A stretch of 64,000 bases of DNA from assembly GCA_963995525.1 (NCBI GenBank), contig OZ023213.1, positions 17,340,110 to 17,404,109 of the forward strand, in the 5' to 3' direction. The notes beneath the pieces were generated by a model. The model searched no databases. It was not told the origin of the DNA and saw nothing but the letters and a program-made list of their open reading frames with translations. A program made the translations under genes and the position numbers. This document shows, in pieces, positions 15,001 to 26,309 of this stretch. This DNA comes from Escarpia spicata (taxonomy: Eukaryota; Annelida; Polychaeta; Sabellida; Siboglinidae). Each line of letters begins with the position of its first letter. Position 1 is the first letter of the stretch.

Positions 15001-15891
15001 GGAGGGAGGGAGGGAGGGATTATATATATATATAATATATATTGAGAGGGAGGGATTATATATATATATATATATATATAATCCCTCTCTCCCTCTCTCC
15101 CTCCCTCCCTTCCTCTCTCCCTCCCCCTCTCTCCTCATATTCCCTCCCTCTGCCCCTCTCTTCTTCCTTGCCTCCCTCCTTATGGGGGATTTTAACCATG
15201 GGCATATACAATGGAAATCTCTACAGAGTATGGGGAGAGAGGACCACAAGTTTTTAGTTTTAGTTCAAGATACATTCCTTTCTCAACATGTACTAGAACC
15301 AACCAGGGGTGAGAATGTGTTAGACATAGTTTTGTCCTCACAGAATGAATTAGTTGACAATGTCAAGATATGTGAGCCACTGGGGAGTAGCGATCACAAC
15401 CAGATACATTTTACCATTAAAGTAAAATCAGAAAGGAATAGCAAAAAACTTAGTTACGAAATACGCCTAAAAAATGCGGTTTAACAACACTAGAGACCAG
15501 GAGATTGAGAGGAGATCAGATAGAAGTGTTTAAAATATTGAAGGGTTATGAAAATATTGATAGAAATATGTTTTTCTCAGTTAAGCAAGATAGAAGGACT
15601 AGAGGACATGATCTTGCATTAGCAAAGGAGCAGAGTAGATTGGATATAAGAAAGTTTTCATTTTCACAAAGGACTGTAAATGAATGGAACAGATTACCTG
15701 CTGATTGTGTGGGTGCTAGTAGCGTGAATATGTTTAAAAATAAAATCGACACATACCTCAGACGGGCGGGATACACATAGATAAAAGGGTCGGACTCTCG
15801 ATAAGCTAAGGGCTTCCTTATCCACCTGCTACCTAGAGTTAATTCTCTGGGGGGCAATCTTGTTAAATCTTGTTAAAATCCTTCCATCCCT

Positions 15892-15946
<55 letters not shown>

Positions 15947-18900
15947 TTATATATGTTACCATGGGGAATATGTATTCAGGTGTCCGTTTTTTCCAGAAAT
16001 GACACACTAATTTATGAATTGATTGTGGTGGGGTGTTTACATCAACTAAGGTCACGATGACATAGGGCGTCATCAAATGTCACGATGACGCATACTATGA
16101 TACCCCAGTGCAACCGCCCGCGAGGGAAGGACCAAAGCAATTGGTCCGACACTCATAGACAAATGAATTACTGATTATTTACAAGCAGTGTACTCTTTTG
16201 TCCCGTCACATTTCCATTGCTAACAACAATCTTCAGCAGACAGTAACACGATTGTCATTCGGTGTAGATGTGTCAGCCCCTGCTGCACCTTTGATGGCTC
16301 TCCAGGAGAATGTCTTCATAAATAGTATTATGCTACATTATCTCGGTTCATGCTTTCTTTCTTTCTTTCGTTTTTATTTAGATGGCTTCTTTGAATGCGT
16401 TTGTTTTCGAGTGGGACTTCGCGTCTAACAATTTGGCGACCATCCCAGCAGTGAGTAACAGTGACATAAGGCTGAAAATGTCATAGGCCAACCGCGCATG
16501 CAACCGAAAAATTGCATGGGACTGTAAAATAATCCGAAGGCCGTGGGTGTGCGTCTGCGTATGTGCGTGAGTGCGTGAGTTCGTGAGTGCGTGAGTGCGT
16601 GAGTGCGTGAGTGCGTGAGTGCGTGAGTGCGTGAGTGCGTGAGTGCGTGAGTGCGTGAGTGCGTGAGTGGGTGAGTGCGTGAGTGCGTGAGTACCTGAGT
16701 TCGTGGGTACGTCTCTCTCCTCCCTCTTTCCCTCTCCTCTCTCTCCCTCTCCCTCTCCTCTCTTTCTCTCCCTCTCCTTCTCCCACTCCCTATCTCCCTA
16801 TCTCCCTCTCCCTCTCCCTCTCTCTCCATTTTACTGAGGCAAAGCTGTCACCACTTCCGTTCTTTGGAGTCGGCCTCCTTCGATCCCACATAGCCTACAT
16901 ATATGTAACATCTGACTTCATACTATTCTTCTACCATCTGATTGTGTTGCGTCATGTGATCTGTAATGGCTGATTACGTATCTCTTTTTCGATGTTTTCT
17001 GTAGCACCGTGTGTAGGGTCTGTTTGTCGATGCTTTATCGGCGGTTTTTTTTAATTCTTCGATGCGGGTTCCTTAGGTACGTTTAGGTTCTCCTGTGTAC
17101 GACATTACTGTACTTACACGCTGTGGTATATCCCTTCGCACAATACGTGTTGTTCCACTTCATTTATTGGTCTTTTCAGTGACGTATTGATGGTGTTGTG
17201 ATGCTTCACTGCTGCATTCATCTTGTATTCATTTCTGATTCCTGCTGTGGTTTCGGATAATCCCTGGACATACGGAAGTATCCATTTTTTATACCTTCTA
17301 AAATATCATCGATATAGCTTTCCCACCTTCTCGGTCTGCATGCAATAGGGGCTGTGGTGATGGCCTCTTTCATGAGATGCTCAATGTAGAGGCTGGTGAC
17401 GACATTGGACTCTTGGCTACCCATTGATGTGTCAAATTTCAGTTGGTGTACAGTGTTACTGAATGTGAAGTAGGTTGTGTCCAGAACAAAGTACATTAGT
17501 TTCATAAGTCCTCTCTTTCCAATCTCGTCATATTTCCGCTCTCACGAGAGTGACACGTGAGCGCAATAACTGGCCTCCCCCTGTCAAATGTGACAGCGAA
17601 TATGTCGAGCGTCAATGGCGGGTGGAAATCTAAATTTTATGAGACGATTTAATGTGTATTTTTGTTGACTCTGAAAGGTGTGTGGAATTGGAGGGCAGAC
17701 ATATGATATTCTGCCCTCTCCCTCCCAGTAATAGGCGGCGCGGCGGTAATAAATGGGTGATGTCACAGTCAAGCCAACCGAGACAGCCACGAGGTGAAGA
17801 AAGATGTGAAGATATGCGGCGGCGCTGCGGCGAATTTTTTTCAGTGGTGCTGAATCTCCGGTAGCCCCCCCCAATATGAATTTCGTTCCCGCGCCACTGC
17901 TTCTGGCGCCATCAGATAAAGATTTAACAAGATTGCCACCCAGAGAATTAACTCTAGGTGGCAGGTGGACAAGGAAGCCCTTTGGCTTATCGAGAGTCCG
18001 ACCCTTTTATCTCTGTGTATACCGCCATCTGAGGTATGTGTCGATTTTATTTTAAAACATATTCACTCTACTAGCACCCACACAATCAGCAGGTAGTCTG
18101 TTCCATTAATTTACAGTCCTTTGTGAAAATGAACACTTTCTTATATCCAATCTACTCTGCTCCTTTGCTAATGCAAGTTCATGTCCTCTAGTCCTTTTAT
18201 CTTTCTTAACTGAGAAAAACATATTTCTATCAATATTTTCATAATCCTTCAATATTTTAAACACTTCTATCTGATCTCCTCTCAATCTCCTGGTCTCTAG
18301 TGTTGTTAAACCGCATTTTTTTTGGCGTATTTCGTAACTAAGATCCCTCAGATTTGGTATCATTTTAGTTGCTCTCCTCTGCACTCTTTCTAGCATATCT
18401 ATGTCCTTCCTGCGATATGGCCTCCACGCTTGAATACAATATTCTAAATGAGGCCTAACTATTGTTTTGTACAGCGGTATTATTAGCTCTTTTTCCTTAT
18501 ACGTTATGTTTCGCCTAATTAATCCAAGAATTTGATTTCCCTTTGAAGCTGCAATTCCGCACTGCTCTGAAACCTTCATATCAGCACTAACGGTTAACCC
18601 TAAGTCCCTTTCTTTTACAGTAGTACTTAGTACAGTACCCCCCATTGTATATTCTACTTCTTCGACCCCATGTCCTGTGTGGAGGCATTTACATTTCCCA
18701 AAAATGTTCCGACCATTTGATCAACCTGTCAAGATCATCTTGTAAATGCTGTCTATCTCCATCACTTTTAATCGTTCTAAACACTTTTGTATCATCCGCA
18801 AATTTCAACACCTTGCTTGTTATTTCATCATCCAAATCGTTGATATATATTAAGAATAATATAGGACCTAATACTGATCCCTCTGGTACCCCACTCAGTA

Positions 18901-21900
18901 CCGATTTCCAGTTTGAAGCCTCCCCGTCAACTACTACACGTTGTCTTCTGTCAATCAGCCATTGTTCTATCCAGTTTATTATATCATTTCCTATGCCATG
19001 GGCCTTTAGTTTAAGCAGTAATCTTTGATGTGGTACTTTGTCGAAAGCTTTTTGAAAATCTAAGTAGACGATATCTACTGGTGATCCCTCATCTACCCAC
19101 TTAGTGATGTCTTCCAAAAAACATAACATATTTGTTAAGCATGACCTCGCTTTAAAAAAACCATGTTAAGATGGGTTTATCAAGTTTTGTTTAACAAGAA
19201 AATCCACCATGTGATCTTTATTTAGTCTTTCTAATAATTTACAAATCACTGATGTTAAACTCACTGGTCTATAGTTCTCTGACTTGTTTCTCAAACCTTT
19301 TTTGAATAACGGTATAATGTTTGCTTCTTTCCATTCTAAAGGAACCACTCCCTCTTCTAATGACAAGTTGAAAACTGTTGCAAGCGGTATGCTAATTTGT
19401 TCTACAATTTCCAATAGTAGTTTGGGTGGAATACCATCCACTCCAGGTGATTTATTATCCTTCATAGCCCTTATTTTCTGAGCTACCATTTCCGGGGTTA
19501 CAATTAATTGTCCTAAATAGTCTGAATCTGACCCCTTGAACTTAGCCTCTGGTACTGGCAGTGAACTAATATCTTCCCTGATAAACACTGAACTAAAGTA
19601 CTCATTCAGGTCTTCTGCCATTAGGAATCCCTCTGATATTATATTTCCAGCACTATCTTCTAGAGGACCGACCTTATCTTGAACTTTCTGTTTGCTTCGA
19701 ACATACGCATAAAAACTCTTGCTGTCATGTTTTATATTACTAGCTAATTGTTGTTCGTAGCTTCTCTTTGAATTTCTCATTTCAGCTGTAGCTTGGTTAA
19801 GTGCTTCTTTATAACTGTTGTAGTCTTCATCATTTCCAGTACATCTATATGACTTCCACATCATTTGTTTATACTTAATTTTTTTAATGGCTTCTTTCGA
19901 TAAGTGTTTCTTTTTGGACCGTTTTCCTTGTTTTTTGAAGGGTACAAATTGATCGACTATGCACTTAATTTCACTCTTTAATATATTCCAGCATTCTGTT
20001 GCCGTCTTACTTTTCAGTGTCTTATTCCAGTCTATCTTTGCTAAATATTTCCTCATGTCCGTATACCTTCCTTTGTGGAAATTTCTCCTATACTGCTTTT
20101 TACTTTTCCTTTCTGATTTTATTTTGATGGTAAAATATATCTGGTTGTGATCGCTACTCCCCAGTGGCTCACATATCTTGACATTGTCAACTAATTCATT
20201 CTGTGAGGACAAAACTATGTCTAACACATTCTCTCCCCTGGTTGGTCCTAACACATGTTGAGAAAGGAATGTATCTTGAACTAAAAGTAAAAACTTGTGG
20301 TCCTCTCTCCCCATACTCTGTAGAGATTTCCATTGTATATGCTCATGGTTAAAATCCCCCATAATAATACAGTCCCGTTTGCTTACTTCCGTTATAGCGT
20401 TTTGTATTTTTTCATTCTCTTCTATGCTTATGTTTGGACTTCGATAAACTAACCCAACTGTTAACGTTGAGTTTCCTGTAACTATGTTACACCAAACAGC
20501 TTCTACGCAATCTGCTTCTCTTTCTAATTTTATTTCATAAGCCTAATTAGATTCTTTAATATATAAAATAACTCCACCTCCCTTTCTTCCTATTCTATCT
20601 TTTCTAAACATTACATATCCTGTCAGTACCAATTCAGCATCTGATATGTCGGTGGTGGTCCAGGATTCGGTTATACCTATTATATGAGGGTCAATATCTT
20701 CTACCATAATGTTTAGTTCATTTCTTTTGTTTACTATACTCCTTGCATTTAAACAAACACATTTATATCCAGCTTCAGAAGAGTTTTCCAGACTGTTATT
20801 TGCTGATTTCTTTGTGCTGTCTTTATCTATGCCTCCATTTTCAGGCTTTTCTGTGAGTCCCCCCTGCGAATCTAGTTTAAATAGATGCAACCTGTCCCAC
20901 TGTCAACAGATTGCAGCAGGTTCTCTGAGAAAACTGCTGCCCCCTTTCCACTAAGATGGAGGCCATCTCTCATGTACATATCTTCCCTCCCAACAAAGTA
21001 TCTCCATAAATCTGTGAATCCCTCCCCCTCTTCTTCACACATCTGCTCAGCTAGTGCATTGATAGCCATCCTCTTGCAGTTTCTATACGTTGCCCCCCTT
21101 CCTCCCATTACTGGCAAAATTCCTGACAAAAAAACCTGTTCAACTCACGTCTTCTTTAGCTTCCTCACTAACTGTCTATACTTCTGTACTATCGCAGTTG
21201 TTCCCTCCCTGTCTGCATTATTTGTTCCTACATGTACCAGTATAGACCCCCCCTTGCCATGTCCCAATACCTTCTCTACCCTGTCAGTTACATGTTCAAT
21301 CCTAGCCCCCGGTAAACAAACAACGACGTCCTTCCCCTCGCTCAGTGTCTTGTCCATCTTTCTCATAATGGAGTCACCCATAAACACCCTCTCTTTCCTC
21401 ATTGCCCCCTCAATCACTGCCTTAGAATAGCTCCTTCTTCGGTTTGCATCTGTCTGGTTGTTGTCTTTCCCCCCTGTCGTCTTCTCTCCTGTCACATTTT
21501 CTTCCGATCCATTCTTTCCTGTCGCTTTTTCACTTGTCACCTTTCCTCCTGTCAGCGTCCCTTTTATCGACTTCTCTTCTATCACATTTGCTCTCACTTC
21601 CTTTCGTTCCTTCTTCTTTCGTCCCATCTCACTTTCCTCTCTCCTCTCCCGTTCCATCTTCCTTCCCTCCTTCTCTACGGTCACTTTCTTCCCTGTCACC
21701 TTCACGCTTGTAACGTTTTCTGTTGTCGATTTTCCAATTTCTTCCCCTCCAATCACCTTCCCTCCTCTCAATCTCCTTTCCTCGGTTTTCTTGCCACTGC
21801 TATTCTCCTTCAGTCTTGCAATATTCTCGTCTCTCTCCATTCGACCTGCCTCCTTGCTAATTCCCATCTCCATTCCCTTCACAATATCTGTCAACCTAAC

Positions 21901-23394
21901 TATCTCCTTCTGCAGACACTCCACCTTCCAACACCCAATGCACTGAAAGGTGAATCCTTCCTCCATGGTTTCTGCCCATGACTTTCCACACCCGGACAAT
22001 GCAAAATCTACCCAGCTGTGGCAGTGATCGCACACCAAGTGTCGCTTTGCCTTGACTTGCCGCTTGCAAGGCGCCATATCCCGATCAGAATTTATTTAAT
22101 AACTTAACTAACTTAGTCTTTATAAAGACTGTTTCCTGTGTACTACAGCACACGTTAGGTTACAAATTTCAATTACACAGCCGACTATTTATCCTAACAC
22201 GAACGCTAACATTACCGGTAGAGACCTAATTTAAGTACAACCAATTACGTTATGTTAGGCTGCTTTATTTATTTAGGTTACGCCGCCCGACTATCGCCCT
22301 TGCTTAATTTTAACAACAATGCTACCTAATCAAAATATCTAGCAAGTACTGGCTTACCCATATATTATCTTATGTAAGTAGTTTGATGGTTGTTACTTTA
22401 TCTCCTATATATTCTACCACATAATCAGGTTTGTTAAATCTTATTTACAACTTATCGAAGGCTAAGCCGCCTAAGTGAGTTACCCTATTATCACTCACTA
22501 TACTAAGGTGTTCTAAAATACTTTAACTAACTAACTTTAAGCACAACTGCTACTCAATATATGTTTATTGCAACTTTATGAATGATATTAAGGCAAGAAT
22601 AATACTTATCAATCAGTAATTCCACTTGTTTATCAACTTTTCTGCACCACCAATTTCTACGATCTATCTCCGCCAAATATAGCCTCGAACGATTGCTGAT
22701 AGCAATCGAGGCGTCTCACTGACTGTGATATAAGAAAAACATACTGCTCATTTGAACTATCCAATCTAATGAACCTCTTCACGATTTGTAGGATTTATTT
22801 CTTTACACAAAAAATTACGATTTGTGAAATTATATAATATATTCACTATTTCGGTGGGGCCCGGTTCTCCAAAAGATCCCATAATTGGAAATGGAAAAAC
22901 CCTGTCTCAATATCCCGAAACCCACACGGGTGGTAATATAGACGGGACTAAGACGCTTGTTCTAATAATAATAATAATAATAATATAACTTCTACTGCGC
23001 CTAAATCCTTGGAAACCAAGCTCAGAGGCGCATCAAAACAAAAGAATTGGTCAATCTCAAAACCCACAAGTAGTATTCCAGTGGTCAACAGATGGGTCAA
23101 GACACCAGATAGCTACGGTGGATAAGCAATAATAATGGCGGAAGTGCCATTACTGTTAAATATGGATATCGGTGCTATGGAAACCACTTTAATATATAGA
23201 GTAGATTTATGCTGTATATTTTTTATATAGATGTGATGCTCTATAAATTAACAAAAATATTTATAATTTATAACTTTCAATGCATAGCATTAGCATGGTC
23301 ATCAACGTTGCTAGGCGTTGATACGAAACTATTATATGTGTATATATATATATATATATACATGTATATGTATATATATATATATATACATATG

Positions 23395-23447
<53 letters not shown>

Positions 23448-23529
23448 CATCAACGAACCCATCCAAAGAATTCCTTAGGCGGCCATTTTGAAAATGGCTG
23501 ACTCTTGTATATGTCATACATATATTTAT

Positions 23530-23589
<60 letters not shown>

Positions 23590-26278
23590 TATTATATATA
23601 TATATATATATATATTTACCTTATATATGTTACCATGGGGAATATGTATTCAGGTGTCCGTTTTTTCCAGAAATGACACACTAATTTATGAATTGATTGT
23701 GGTGGGGTGTTTACATCAACTAAGGTCACGATGACATAGGGCGTCATCAAATGTCACGATGACGCATACTATGATACCCCAGTGCAACCGCCCGCGAGGG
23801 AAGGATGAAAGCAATTGGTCCGACACTCATAGACAAATGAATTACTGATTATTTACAAGCAGTGTACCCTTTTGTCCCGTCACATTTCCATTGCTAACAA
23901 CAATCTTCAGCAGACAGTAACACGATTGTCATTCGGTGTAGATGTGTCAGCCCCTGCTGCACCTTTGATGGCTCTCCAGGAGAATGTCTTCATAAATAGT
24001 ATTATGCTACATTATCTCGGTTCATGCTTTCTTTCTTTCTTTCTTTCTTTTTTATTTAGATGGCTTCTTTGAATCCGTTTGTTTTCGAGTGGGACTTCGT
24101 GTCTAACAATTTGGTGACCATCCCAGCAGTGAGTGACAGTGACATAAGGCTGAAAATGTCATAGACCAACCGCGCATGCAACCGAAAAAATGCATGGGAC
24201 TGTCAAATAATCCGAAGGCCGTGGGTGTGCGTCTGCGTGTGTGCGTGAGTGCGTGAGTGCGTGAGTGCGTGAGTGCGTGAGTGCGTGAGTGCGTGAGTGC
24301 GTGAGTTCGTGAGTTCGTGAGTTCGTGAGTTCGTGAGTGCGTGAGTGCGTGAGTGCGTGAGTGCGTGAGTGCGTGAGTTCGTGGGTGCGTCTCTCTCCTC
24401 CCTCTTTCTCTCTCCTCTCTCTCCCTCTCCCTCTCCTCTCTTTCTCTCCCTCTCCTTCTCCCACACCCTATCTCCCTATCTCCCTATCTCCCTATCTCCC
24501 TATCTCCCTATCTCCCTCTCCCTCTCCCTCTCTCTCCAATTTACTGAGGCAAAGCTGTCACCACTTACGTTCTTTGGAGTCGGCCTCCTTCGATCCCACA
24601 TAGCCTACATATATGTAACATCTGGCTTCATACTATTCTTCTACCATCTGATTGTTGCGTCATGTGATCTGTAATGGCTGATTACGTAGCTCTTTTTCGA
24701 TGTTTTCTGTAGCACCGTGTATAGGGTCTGTTTGTCGATGCTTTATCGGCGTTTTCTTTGAATTCTTCGATGCGGGTTCCTTAGGTACGTTTAGGTTCTC
24801 CTGTGTACGACATTACTGTACTTACACGTTGTGGTATATCCCTTCGCACAATACGTGTTGTTCCACTTCATCTATTGGTCTTTCCAGTGACGTATTGATG
24901 GTGTTATGATGCTTCATTGCTGTATTCATCTTGTATTCATTTCTGATTCCTGCTGTGGTTTCGGATAATCCCTGGACATACGGAAGTATCCATTTTTTTA
25001 TACCTTCTAAAATATCATCGATATAGCTTTTCCACCTTCTCGGTCTGCATGCAATAGGGGCTGTGGTGATGGCCTCTTTCATGAGATGCTCAATGTAGAG
25101 GCTGGTGACGACATTGGACTCTTGGCTACCCATTGATGTGTCAAATTTCAGTTGGTGTACAGTGTTACTGAATGTGAAGTAGGTTGTGTCCAGAACAAAG
25201 TACATTAGTTTCATAAGTCCTCTCTTTCCAATCTCGTCATATTTCCGCTCTCACGAGAGTGACACGTGTGCGCAAAACTGCCCTCCCCTATTAAATGTGA
25301 CAGCGAATATGTCGAGCGTCAATGGCGGGTGGAAATCTAAATTTTATGAGACGATTTAATGTGTATTTTTGTTGACTCTGAAAGGTGTGTGGAATTGGAG
25401 GGCAGACATATGATATTCTGCCCTCTCCCTCCCAGTAATAGGCGGCGCGGCGGTAATAAATGGGTGATGTCACAGTCAAGCCAACCGAGACAGCCACGAG
25501 GTGAAGAAAGATGTGAAGATATGCGGCGGCGCTGCGGCGAATTTTTTTCAGTGGTGCTGAATCTCCGGTAGCCCCCCCCAATATGAATTTCGTTCCCGCG
25601 CCACTGCTTCTGGCGCCATCAGATAAAGATTGCTGATAGCAATCGAGGCGTCTCACTGACTGTGATATAAGAAAAACATACTGCTCATTTGAACTATCCA
25701 ATCTAATGAACCTCTTCACGATTTGTAGGATTTATTTCTTTACACCAAAAATTACGATTTGTGAAATTATATAATATATTCACTATTTCGGTGGGGCCCG
25801 GTTCTCCAAAAGATCCCATAATGGGAAATGGAAAAACCCTGTCTCAATATCCCGAAACCCACACGGGTGGTAATATAAACGGGACTAAGACGCTTGTTCT
25901 AATAATAATAATAATAATAATAATAATATAACTTCTACTGCGCCTAAATCCTTGGAAACCAAGCTCAGAGGCGCATCAAAACAAAAGGATTGGTAAATCT
26001 CAAAACCCACAAGTAGTATTCCAGTGGTCAACAGATGGGTCAAGGCACCAGATAGCTACAGTGGATAAGCAATGATAATGGCGGAAGTGCCATTACTGTT
26101 AAAGACGGATATCGGTGCTATGGAAACCACTTTAATATATAGAGTATATTTATGCTGTATATTTTTATATATAGATGTGATGCTCTATAAATTAACAAAA
26201 ACATTTATAATTTATAACTTTCAATGCATAGCATTTGCATGGTCATCAACGTTGCTAGGCGTTGATACGAAACTATTA

Positions 26279-26309
<31 letters not shown>

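Larger units (their letters stand above)
17926..22687 (-). mobile_element. Nearly full-length CR1-type LINE
   Basis: About 4.76 kb inserted in copy A of the Penelope-like repeat. The intact site in copy B defines the borders, with GATT shared at both ends (short target duplication or microhomology). The minus strand carries a 5' UTR (22078-22687), ORF1 (22077-20885), ORF2 (20890-18007) and a short 3' UTR ending ATCTTGTTAAATCTT. Overlapping ORFs, the ORF1 esterase domain and the short tail repeat all fit the CR1/L2 branch of the Jockey superfamily. Few disruptions imply a young insertion. Confidence 0.9.
15941..23505 (-). mobile_element. Penelope-like repeat unit, copy A, interrupted by a CR1 element
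   Basis: Copy A is 15941-17925 plus 22688-23505, about 2.8 kb without the insertion. It is nearly identical to copy B (23614-26368), which lies in direct orientation. The minus strand at 17218-17505 encodes [20 protein letters not shown] and YIDDILEGI, matching the Penelope-type reverse transcriptase core (MGS..S and Y-x-DD). The reading frame decays right after YIDDILEGI. Ends: TTTACCTTATATATGTTACC next to a (TA)n tract, and GGCGGCCATTTTGAAAATGG at the other end. No GIY-YIG domain was recognised. Confidence 0.7.

Noticed and set aside
21444..21946. Plus-strand Ser/Leu/Phe-rich frames
   Set aside because: They are antisense shadows of the CR1 ORF1 linker.
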